Part shown: positions 25,206 to 33,118 of the stretch, one piece after another
Layout of the letters: every line of letters begins with the position of its first letter
Position numbering within the stretch: the first letter of the stretch is position 1
Virus record (IMG/VR): IMGVR_UViG_3300033571_004124
Coordinates: 1-42,140 of that record
Reading direction: 5' to 3' (one strand)
Length of the DNA stretch: 42,140 nucleotides
DNA from: a virus
Notes under the pieces: generated by a model
Told to the model about the DNA's origin: nothing
Seen by the model: the letters and a program-made list of their open reading frames with translations, nothing else
The model's database searches: none
Position numbers and translations under genes: made by a program

Positions 25206-27958
25206 TGGCGCTACAAACACCAGTTGAATTAGTTCCACAAACTGATACATTCGATCAGTGGAGACAAAAAACCAATAATGTAATAGATCAGTCTAATCAG
25301 ACTGTATTAGATGTTGGGGATTTAGCGACTCTGACTACATCTACACAAGACAATATAGTAGATGCTATTAATGCATTAAATGCCAATAGAACATTGACAT
25401 TAACGGGAGATGTTGCAGGTAACGTAACCTTTGATGGTGAAGGTGCAATATTATTAAACACCACTGTTGTTTATGACTCTGTCGTTCTTGGGGTTGACAC
25501 TGTTGGTGAATATGTTTCTGGTATTAATTCTGCCCTTAGAACGATCGATGTAGAACTGTGCCAACCTGGAGTTGTTTTTTGTGTTAAGTTATTAACACCA
25601 GGTTCTGGCTACCATTATCCTACTACAACTGCTACAATTTCTGCTCCAGAAGAAGTTGGTGGTGTGACTGCCACAGTAGATGTTATTCTTTCTGGTTCAC
25701 CAGTAACTTCTATAGCTTTAACGTATGGCGGTACTGGTTATTTTATTGATAATACAACTATTTCTATTTCCCCACCAGATATTCCAACTGGAACTCAAGC
25801 AACAGCATCTTTAACGCTTGGCGGTGGCATTGTTAATACTTTATTTTTAACTAATGCTGGTTCTGGCTATACTAACGCTTCTGTTTCTTTTTCTAATCCA
25901 GATGTAGTTGGTGGAACACTTCCTACTGCATCAGTCACATTTTCTGGTGCTGCAGTAACTTTATTAAATTTAGACAATGGTGGTTCTGGTTATACTAACG
26001 CTTCTGTTTCTTTTTCTGCACCAGAAAAGGCAGGTGGAGTTACTGCTACTGCAACAGCGCAACTATCTGGCGCAGGTGTTACTCAATTAAATTTAATCGA
26101 TGGTGGTTCTGGATATACCGTTGGTACAAATACTGTTATTATTTCTAATCCAGAAGTAGCTGGTGGTGTTGCTGCAACCGCATCTGTTAATCTGTCTGGG
26201 GCTTCTGTTCTAGACATTAACATGACTAATAATGGCGCTGCTTACACTACTGCTAACGTTGCAATTTCTGCTCCAGACGTAGTTGGTGGTACACAGGCAA
26301 CTGGCCAAGCTGTATTTTCTGGCTCTGGTGTAGTTGAGTGTTATGTAGGTTTAATCGGTGGCTCTGGTTATCATGCTGCTACAACTACATTAACATTCTC
26401 TGCGCCACAAAAACCAGGTGGAATTACAGCGACTGGATATCCAGTTATCGTTGATGGTGTTATTACTGAAGTTGTTGTTACCAATTCAGGTTCTGGATAT
26501 TTAATCGCACCAACTGTTAATATTGTAGATACAGATCCCGTACCAGGAACAGGCGCAGAGATCATTACTATTATTGGTAAATTTACAATTATAGATGTTA
26601 CAATTACCAACCCTGGATCTGGTTATCTAAATCCACCAACAGTTACTATTACTGGAGATGGTGTACAAGCTGCTGCATCTTCTACAATTGGCACTTCTAG
26701 TATTACTTCTATTAATTTACTCACTGCAGGTTCTGGGTATCTTTCTGCACCAACGGTTACAATAACAGGTAATGGAATTGGTGCTAATGCTACTGCTACA
26801 GTTGGAACCTCTTCTGTAACTGGTTTAACCCTAACAAATGCAGGTTCTGGTTATTTAAACCCACCAACAGTTACCATTAACGGTGATGGAACTAATGCTA
26901 CAGCAAGCGCAACAATCGGTACATTTAGTATCGACACAATTACATTAGATACTGCTGGATCTGGATATCTGTATAATCCAACAGTCACCATTAACGGTAA
27001 TGGAACTAATGCTACAGCAAGCGCAACCATAGGTGGTTCTACTGTTGCTACTGTTACATTAGACGAAGCTGGCTCTGGATATTTAATCCCACCAACGGTA
27101 ACTATTAGTGGTAGTGGAACAGACGCTACTGTTATTTCAACAATAGGAACCAGCACCGTAACTGATATTATTATCACCAATGGTGGTTCTGGATATTTAA
27201 CTCAACCTACTCTTACAATTGTAGATTCAAATGCAGTTCCAGGAATTGGTGCTACTGGTTTAGCAGTTGTTTCTGATGAAACTTCAAAAGTTAATGTTGA
27301 TCTACCAGAAACTGGTGTTGCTGCTGGTACATATGGTCTTAATACCTCTGCGTTTAAAGTCCCAACATTTACAGTAGATCAATATGGTAGATTAACTAAT
27401 GCGTCTGAATTTACAATTCCTACAACTGGTGTTGTAGCTGGTACGTATGGTCTAAACAACAGTGTTCCTAAAATACCAACTGTTACCGTAGATGCATATG
27501 GTAGAGTTACTTCTGCAACAGATTTTGATATTCCTACAACTGGTGTTACTGCTGGTACGTATGGTAATGCGACTACTATTCCTAGTGTTACTGTTGATGC
27601 TTATGGTAGAGTTACTTCGGTCACTACCAATAATGTTAGCATCGTTGAAACCGTATTTGCTATTGGTAACTCGGGCACTTCAGTAACTCCTGACTGGAAC
27701 AACGGCACTGTACAAACAGTTACTGCAAATAATAATTTCACGTTAAACATTCCATCTAATATGCCTGTTGGTTCTTCTATTGGCATTATAATTACACAAG
27801 ATGGTGCTGGAAATAGACTTATTTCTCCAGTGGCATCATACAAATTTGCCTCTGGATTAAAAACATTAAGCACAGCTGCAAATAGTATAGATTTTATTAA
27901 TATATTTAATGCGGGGGGTGGGGTTTATTTGGCTGCATTAACCAGAGGTTATGCCTAA
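25205..27958 (+). CDS. repeat-rich tail fibre protein (14 GSGY repeats)
   Basis: 917 aa. The N-terminus (LVPQTDTFDQWRQKTNNVID) is a common anchor motif of marine T4-like fibres. It continues with a NANRTLTLTGDVAGNVTFDG block. Residues about 127-689 are 14 tandem repeats of 38-44 aa, each with a (G/A)GSGY core, a T-V-x-I strand and a Gly-rich turn. Two sub-families are visible: the first seven have S/NP-(D/E)-V-x-GG, the last seven PPTVTI-x-G-x-G. Three GTYG...TVDxYGRxT repeats follow (about 700-805). The C-terminal tail (about 820-917) is a separate beta domain ending in GGGVYLAALTRGYA. This is most likely an extended beta-helical or beta-solenoid adhesin. It is coupled upstream by TAATG; the next ATG follows its stop directly. 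Confidence 0.85.
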   Translation: MALQTPVELVPQTDTFDQWRQKTNNVIDQSNQTVLDVGDLATLTTSTQDNIVDAINALNANRTLTLTGDVAGNVTFDGEGAILLNTTVVYDSVVLGVDTVGEYVSGINSALRTIDVELCQPGVVFCVKLLTPGSGYHYPTTTATISAPEEVGGVTATVDVILSGSPVTSIALTYGGTGYFIDNTTISISPPDIPTGTQATASLTLGGGIVNTLFLTNAGSGYTNASVSFSNPDVVGGTLPTASVTFSGAAVTLLNLDNGGSGYTNASVSFSAPEKAGGVTATATAQLSGAGVTQLNLIDGGSGYTVGTNTVIISNPEVAGGVAATASVNLSGASVLDINMTNNGAAYTTANVAISAPDVVGGTQATGQAVFSGSGVVECYVGLIGGSGYHAATTTLTFSAPQKPGGITATGYPVIVDGVITEVVVTNSGSGYLIAPTVNIVDTDPVPGTGAEIITIIGKFTIIDVTITNPGSGYLNPPTVTITGDGVQAAASSTIGTSSITSINLLTAGSGYLSAPTVTITGNGIGANATATVGTSSVTGLTLTNAGSGYLNPPTVTINGDGTNATASATIGTFSIDTITLDTAGSGYLYNPTVTINGNGTNATASATIGGSTVATVTLDEAGSGYLIPPTVTISGSGTDATVISTIGTSTVTDIIITNGGSGYLTQPTLTIVDSNAVPGIGATGLAVVSDETSKVNVDLPETGVAAGTYGLNTSAFKVPTFTVDQYGRLTNASEFTIPTTGVVAGTYGLNNSVPKIPTVTVDAYGRVTSATDFDIPTTGVTAGTYGNATTIPSVTVDAYGRVTSVTTNNVSIVETVFAIGNSGTSVTPDWNNGTVQTVTANNNFTLNIPSNMPVGSSIGIIITQDGAGNRLISPVASYKFASGLKTLSTAANSIDFINIFNAGGGVYLAALTRGYA
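25585..27270 (+). repeat. 14-copy tandem coding repeat (GSGY module)
   Basis: Tandem in-frame repeats of 114-132 bases, each encoding a GSGY beta module. Neighbouring copies are sometimes almost identical at the DNA level. The 44-base block at 26873 recurs at 26987 (114 bases later) with two mismatches. The 36-base block at 25859 recurs at 25982 (123 bases later) with one. This suggests recent copying by slippage or unequal recombination. A few copies have diverged (copy 6 reads GAAY). Confidence 0.88.
27300..27630 (+). repeat. three GTYG...YGR coding repeats
   Basis: Three in-frame copies of about 100-115 bases encoding TGV-x-AGTYG followed by P-x-x-TVD-x-YGRxT. The pattern recurs twice in the fibre at 30048 (VGTYGSSTSVPVITVNGKG, GGTYGSSTAIPVITVNTKG). 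It is likely a trimeric beta-prism or collar motif of phage fibres. DNA identity between copies 2 and 3 is high over ACTGGTGTT...GCTGGTACGTATGG. Confidence 0.8.
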
Positions 27959-28678
27959 ATGCCATTCGCTTCTAGTAGATTAGGTTTTTTTAATGTTGTT
28001 CAAGAAGACCGAACTGAATTAAAATCAAAAAATGTTTTGATCGTTTATGATTTGAATGGACGTCCTGGGGTTTATGATCCCCCAAATCCAAATCCAGCGA
28101 CTTTGGCTGCAAATATATCTGCTCGTGAATCTGCTTTAGGTTTTATTCCCACAACAATAACATCATACGCTTCTTTAGTAGCGACTGACATTAGTCAATT
28201 TGCTCATGTTTGGGATGTTGGATATGATACGTTAATGACATCTGGCGCTGCATCAAAATATAAAACATACCTTCAATCTGGTGGTGCTATATTTTTACTC
28301 GGTGAGAATGGATTGTTTGTTAGTAGAAATAATACGCTTGATAATTTTATTGAGATTGATATGGGCGGTGGAGTTTGCTCTACGAGTGGAGGAAATTTAA
28401 ATGCTATTGTAGCATCTACAGTAGCAACACAATTTTTATTAGCTAACAACGATAATAGCGTAACGTTTAATAATCCAGGTGTTTGGACTGCAATTGGAAA
28501 TGGTACGGCTATGGCTACATCTGGCTTTGGTATTCACGCTGCAGTATGGAAATTTAATTCGCTGTCTCAAGCCCCAACAGCAGCAATATGCTCTGTGTTG
28601 GATATTAACTTTTTGGTTGCTCCAGATTTTGATAGCAATTTTGTCGATAATGTAAGTATTGTATTAAATAAAGCATAA
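27959..28678 (+). CDS. fibre-associated protein with MPFAS-RLGF tag and a Rossmann/amidotransferase-like body
   Basis: 239 aa. The N-terminus MPFASSRLGFF is shared with the next gene, which otherwise differs. The body starts with an alternating alpha/beta pattern (KNVLIVYDLNGRPGVYDP, FAHVWDVGYDTL, KTYLQSGGAIFLLGENGLFV) that resembles class-I glutamine-amidotransferase-like or ThuA-like folds, without a Cys nucleophile where expected. Cys residues lie in GGGVCSTSGG and AAICSVLD. The C-terminal part looks beta-rich. Such a fold in a fibre cluster is unusual; a carbohydrate-binding or virion-decorating role is inferred. The ATG follows the previous stop directly; the next ATG starts after a one-base gap. 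Confidence 0.65.
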   Translation: MPFASSRLGFFNVVQEDRTELKSKNVLIVYDLNGRPGVYDPPNPNPATLAANISARESALGFIPTTITSYASLVATDISQFAHVWDVGYDTLMTSGAASKYKTYLQSGGAIFLLGENGLFVSRNNTLDNFIEIDMGGGVCSTSGGNLNAIVASTVATQFLLANNDNSVTFNNPGVWTAIGNGTAMATSGFGIHAAVWKFNSLSQAPTAAICSVLDINFLVAPDFDSNFVDNVSIVLNKA

Positions 28679-28679
28679 T

Positions 28680-29534
28680 ATGCCATTCGCTTCTAACAGA
28701 TTAGGATTTTGGGGTGGTGGTCCTCCACCAGAGTTTACAATACAACCAGTGACTTCCAATGTAGGTGAAGGTGAAACTGTTTCTTTTGTAATTAATACCA
28801 AATACTATTACATGCCCAATCTTTATTGGACAGTTAGAGTGATCTCTGGAAATGTTAACGCAAGTGATATAGTTTCTGGTGAAATAAGTGGAACTTCTAA
28901 TATAACTTTAACAGGTGATATAGGTGGTTCTTCTTTTACCCTTTCTATGATTCAAGATGGGGTTGTTGAGGGGAATGAAACTTTTGTTGTAGATTTAAGA
29001 ACTGATAGCATTAATGGAACAGTTGTGGCAACTAGTTCTGTAGTAACTATTAGTGATTTTATCCCATTAAGTCTTTCTTGGGCAACTAGCCAGAGCAATA
29101 TTATATCAGGAATTCCTGGTGGATGGGTTATTGAAAACGATGGTAGAAGTATACGTTTCGTAATTCAAAACTCTGCGAACTGTGGTGGTCCTAATGGAAG
29201 TATTCAATCAGGTTCTGCAGTTGCAACTATTGTTACAGGATCTCAAGGTTATAGATTTAATCCATCTCTTTCTGGTCTCGGCGAGGCACAAGATGGTGGT
29301 TTTGAAAATATGACGTTAAACCTTAATGGTACAAATATAGTAAGTGCTACTTCTGCTGGGGGTCGGCAAGGATGCGCAGCAAATATACCAGTTATACAAT
29401 CTATATTAGTTTCACCACCATATACATTACAGCCTAATACTACAAATACGTTTACGTTATCATTTACAACTCAAGATCCATTTTTTCACGTTAACGCATT
29501 TTACTTGTTAAATTTAACCTTTGAACTATTATAA
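28680..29534 (+). CDS. fibre-associated protein with the MPFAS-RLGF tag and a Calx-beta-like domain
   Basis: 284 aa. It begins MPFASNRLGFWGGGPPPEFT, repeating the tag of the preceding gene followed by a Gly/Pro hinge. Residues about 25-127 resemble a Calx-beta domain (VGEGETVSFVIN, then VVEGNETFVVDLRTDS, ending SSVVTISDF), an Ig-like fold often found in adhesins, usually calcium-binding through acidic residues. Residues 130-284 form a second beta-rich domain with three cysteines (NCGGPNG, RQGCAANIP). It is probably an accessory fibre or decorative adhesin. Only one base separates it from the upstream stop. Confidence 0.65.
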   Translation: MPFASNRLGFWGGGPPPEFTIQPVTSNVGEGETVSFVINTKYYYMPNLYWTVRVISGNVNASDIVSGEISGTSNITLTGDIGGSSFTLSMIQDGVVEGNETFVVDLRTDSINGTVVATSSVVTISDFIPLSLSWATSQSNIISGIPGGWVIENDGRSIRFVIQNSANCGGPNGSIQSGSAVATIVTGSQGYRFNPSLSGLGEAQDGGFENMTLNLNGTNIVSATSAGGRQGCAANIPVIQSILVSPPYTLQPNTTNTFTLSFTTQDPFFHVNAFYLLNLTFELL

Positions 29535-29559
29535 ATTGGAAGATAGCGATTTAGAAAAC

Positions 29560-29567
29560 AATAAATA
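29560..29567 (+). promoter_or_regulatory. late promoter-like AATAAATA in the fibre region
   Basis: AATAAATA 32 bases before the ATG at 29599, inside a 64-base intergenic gap. It has the same form as the candidate sites at 18704 and 5180. The Shine-Dalgarno that follows is weak (AAAG). Confidence 0.5.
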
Positions 29568-29574
29568 AACGTAG

Positions 29575-30033
<459 letters not shown>

Positions 30034-30047
30034 CAGGAGAAATAAAA

Positions 30048-32321
30048 ATGGCATCAATAATTAGAATTAAACGATCGCTGACTGCTGGAGATCCAGCAGT
30101 TCTATCAGCAGGCGAATTAGCCTACTCTGCTGCCGACTATAACACAGTCGCTGGTGGCGGTAGACTTTATATTGGTATCGGCACTGAGTCTGGTGGTGGC
30201 GACGCAGCATCACATTTAATTATTGGTGGTAAATATTTTACTGACAAATTAGATCACACTCCAGGTATTCTAACTGCATCGTCTGCTTTAATTGTTGACG
30301 CAGACAGTAAAATTGATAACTTACTGGTTGATAATTTACAGCTAAATGGTAATACAATTAGCTCTACAAACAACAATGGTAATATTACATTAGACCCAAA
30401 TGGTACTGGTTTAGTTGAAATTATTGGTGACCTTACTGTAACTGGTACGATTAATGCTGACATTGCAGCTGACTCTGCTGCTAAATGGACTACTGCCAGA
30501 GATCTATCATTAACAGGTGATGCTACTGCTACTCTTACTGCTGTTGATGGCACAGCAAACGTATCAGCTGAGTTAATATTAGCCACTGTTAATACTAATG
30601 TAGGAACATACGGTTCTTCTACATCTGTTCCAGTTATTACAGTTAATGGTAAAGGTTTAATTACTGGAGTTTCTACACAGTCTATTTCTACTACTTTAAC
30701 AGTAGCAGATGAATATAGTGCTACTGCACAAATTTCATTGGCTGAAGACACACTTTCGATCGTTGGTGGTCAAGGTATTAATACAATCATCATCGGTGGT
30801 CAGCCTACTGTAACTATTAGCGCTACTGATGCGACTGAAACTGAAAAGGGTATTGCATCGTTTAATGGTGATGAATTTAGCGTAAATTCTGGTGAAGTTA
30901 CTTTGCAAATGCAAGGTGGGCATGCTGGAGGAACATATGGTTCATCTACAGCAATTCCAGTAATTACTGTTAATACTAAAGGTATTGTTACTGGAATAAG
31001 CACAGAAAATATTAGTACTTCGTTTGATATTTTTGGTAATACTGGTTTCGATACATTTAACACTGGCGAAGATTTAACATTTACTGGCTCTGGTGCAATT
31101 AATACTGCTGTTACTGACAACACAGTTACAATTTCTGTTGATACTGCTACTACATCTGAGCTTGGTGTTGCTTCTTTTAGTCAATTATCTTTTGATGTAA
31201 CTGATGGTGTTGTAAGTATTAAGGCTGGTGGTGTATCTAATTCACAATTAGAGAATAACAAGATTACAATTGGTACCACAGATATTTCTCTTGGTGATAC
31301 CGCATTAGTTTTAGAGGGTTTAGATCGTATCAATGTTGATAACATTGAGATAACAAATAACGAAATACGTTCTACAGACACTGACGGTGTTATATCTTTA
31401 AACCCTGATGGCGACGGATATATTTCTGTTAACAGTTCTTATATTAAAAATTTATTAGATCCACAAGACCCACAGGACGCTGCTACTAAAGCCTACGTAG
31501 ACAATGCTGTTACAGGTCTAACTTGGAAAAACTCAGCGCATTTATTAGCAACTACAAACGTGGCGTTGACTGGTAGTACAGGTACATTGGTTATTGATAG
31601 TCACGCACCATTATTTTCTGGTGATGTTGGATATAGAATTTTATTAATTGGTCAGACAACTGACAGCGAAAATGGTATTTACGTATATAACGAAACTGGT
31701 GGTACATATACATTAACTAGACCAGTAGACGCAAATAGCTATCAAGAATTAATCGGTGCAGCCATATTCATTAAAGATGGTGCATTATACGCTAATACTG
31801 GTTGGGTACAATCTAATCACACTATTACTAATTTCACAAATCAAGACTGGGTACAGTTTAGTGGTGCTGGAGCATATTCAGCAGGTGATGGTTTATCACT
31901 CGATGGAACAGAGTTTAGTGTTAATGTTGCTACCAATGGTGGAATCGAGATTGTTGCCGATAGCTTACAGTTAAAGCACACAATCGCAGGCGACGGTTTA
32001 ACCATAACAAATGGTGTTCTAGATGTTGTTGGTACTGCAAATAGAATTACTGTTGTCGCAGATGGTGTAGATATTGCATCAACTTATGTTGGACAGTCAT
32101 CTATTACCACGTTAGGTACTATTACTTCTGGTACATGGGAAGCCGACACGATCGCTGTTAACAGAGGTGGTACTGGTTTATCTTCTTACGCTAATGGCGA
32201 TTTATTAGTCGGTAATGTGTTAGGATCTCTGTCCACGCTTCATGTTGCCGCAAATGGTAAAGTTTTACAGTCAAATGGCACAACATTAGTTTACGGCGAC
32301 GTAGATGGTGGCACGTACTAA
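30048..32321 (+). CDS. tail fibre protein with Mtd-like N-terminus
   Basis: 757 aa from ATG 30048, chosen because it has a strong Shine-Dalgarno (AGGAGA); upstream in-frame codons overlap the previous gene. The N-terminus (IRIKRSLTAGDPAVLSAGEL, AYSA, GGGRLYIGIG) resembles the N-terminal attachment domain of phage tropism determinants and cyanophage fibres. The middle has beta repeats including two GTYGSST motifs (about residues 186 and 301). Around 465-490 there is LLDPQDPQDAATKAYVDNAV, a common fibre helix-turn before the distal domain. The distal part (NGIYVYNETGGTYTLTRPVD) continues to a RGGTGLSSYANGDLLVG element and ends in a Gly-rich tail. It is a likely receptor-binding fibre. Confidence 0.85.
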   Translation: MASIIRIKRSLTAGDPAVLSAGELAYSAADYNTVAGGGRLYIGIGTESGGGDAASHLIIGGKYFTDKLDHTPGILTASSALIVDADSKIDNLLVDNLQLNGNTISSTNNNGNITLDPNGTGLVEIIGDLTVTGTINADIAADSAAKWTTARDLSLTGDATATLTAVDGTANVSAELILATVNTNVGTYGSSTSVPVITVNGKGLITGVSTQSISTTLTVADEYSATAQISLAEDTLSIVGGQGINTIIIGGQPTVTISATDATETEKGIASFNGDEFSVNSGEVTLQMQGGHAGGTYGSSTAIPVITVNTKGIVTGISTENISTSFDIFGNTGFDTFNTGEDLTFTGSGAINTAVTDNTVTISVDTATTSELGVASFSQLSFDVTDGVVSIKAGGVSNSQLENNKITIGTTDISLGDTALVLEGLDRINVDNIEITNNEIRSTDTDGVISLNPDGDGYISVNSSYIKNLLDPQDPQDAATKAYVDNAVTGLTWKNSAHLLATTNVALTGSTGTLVIDSHAPLFSGDVGYRILLIGQTTDSENGIYVYNETGGTYTLTRPVDANSYQELIGAAIFIKDGALYANTGWVQSNHTITNFTNQDWVQFSGAGAYSAGDGLSLDGTEFSVNVATNGGIEIVADSLQLKHTIAGDGLTITNGVLDVVGTANRITVVADGVDIASTYVGQSSITTLGTITSGTWEADTIAVNRGGTGLSSYANGDLLVGNVLGSLSTLHVAANGKVLQSNGTTLVYGDVDGGTY

Positions 32322-32332
32322 ATAGTATAGAA

Positions 32333-32352
32333 TGGGGAGTTTTTACTCCCCA
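32333..32352 (+). terminator. GC-rich hairpin between fibre genes
   Basis: TGGGGAG (32333-32339) pairs with CTCCCCA (32346-32352) around a TTTTTA loop, 12 bases after the 30048-32321 gene. There is no T tract directly after the stem; a run of six T's lies 10 bases later. It is either a weak terminator or a transcript-stabilising hairpin upstream of the next fibre gene. Confidence 0.45.
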
Positions 32353-32377
32353 CTAATTACCTTTTTTAAGGCATATA

Positions 32378-33085
32378 ATGGCAACGAAAGTTCTTTTAAA
32401 GAAATCATCTGTTGCGGGCAAAGTTCCAGCAACTAATGATTTAGATTATGGTGAACTTGCCCTCAACTACGCAGACGGCAAGTTATATTTTAAAGATTCT
32501 ACAAATGCGGTAAAGCATTTTATAGAGTCATCACAATCGTCTGCGCCATTAAGTATAGATGACTTAACTGATGTTGATACTACTACATCACCTGCTGTAT
32601 TAAACCAAGCACTAGTTTGGGATGGCACTAATTGGGTTCCTGGAACACCGTCTTCTAGCAGTATCATTATTGAAGATACTGAGACTTTATCCAGTAGTAA
32701 TCCGAGTCAAATTGTTGATACTTATGATAAAACCATTTATCGCACAGCTAAATATTTGATACAAGCAATTTATGGCGAAGAGGTGCATGCCACTGAAGTT
32801 ACAATTACGCACAATGATGTTGCAGCTTTTATTAATACATACGGAACGATATATACAGGATCAGCTTCTTTAATCACAGTTAGTGCTACGGTTGATTCAA
32901 CGAGTGTTTATTTAAAAGTATCCCCAGCGAACGCTAATACTGTTATAGATTTCACAAGAATTTCTATTACTGCAAGAACATTAAGTGCACTAAATCCTCT
33001 ATTATCGCTTAGTGATTTACAAATACAAACATTACCAACAATTGATCTGCAAACAGATAGTTACCCGACTACTGATTTAAATTGA
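32378..33085 (+). CDS. short tail fibre-like protein with Mtd-like N-terminus
   Basis: 235 aa. The N-terminus (TKVLLKKSSVAGKVPATNDL followed by DYGELALNYADGKLYFK) is a clear example of the GELA...LYFK attachment motif also seen in the fibres at 30048 and 33119. It continues with PLSIDDLTDVDTTTSPAVLN and ALVWDGTNWVPGTP, a common fibre spacer. Residues about 100-200 form a beta domain (TAKYLIQAIYGEEVHATEVT) of the kind found in cyanophage fibres. The C-terminal stretch contains LLSLSDLQIQTLPTIDLQTD. It is short for a complete fibre and may be an adaptor or short fibre. A late promoter for the next gene follows immediately. Confidence 0.75.
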   Translation: MATKVLLKKSSVAGKVPATNDLDYGELALNYADGKLYFKDSTNAVKHFIESSQSSAPLSIDDLTDVDTTTSPAVLNQALVWDGTNWVPGTPSSSSIIIEDTETLSSSNPSQIVDTYDKTIYRTAKYLIQAIYGEEVHATEVTITHNDVAAFINTYGTIYTGSASLITVSATVDSTSVYLKVSPANANTVIDFTRISITARTLSALNPLLSLSDLQIQTLPTIDLQTDSYPTTDLN

Positions 33086-33086
33086 T

Positions 33087-33094
33087 TATAAATA
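33087..33094 (+). promoter_or_regulatory. late promoter (TATAAATA) for the LamG-type fibre
   Basis: An exact T4 late-promoter octamer just after a fibre stop codon and 25 bases before the ATG at 33119, with an AAGGA Shine-Dalgarno between. This is the best-placed late promoter in the fibre region, together with the one at 36867. Confidence 0.7.
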
Positions 33095-33118
33095 TAGGTA
33101 TAAAATAAGGAACGTCTA

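Noticed and set aside
26371-27180. Minus-strand ORFs across the fibre repeats
   Set aside because: Repetitive coding DNA keeps antisense frames open; the products are low-complexity Val/Ile/Pro strings.
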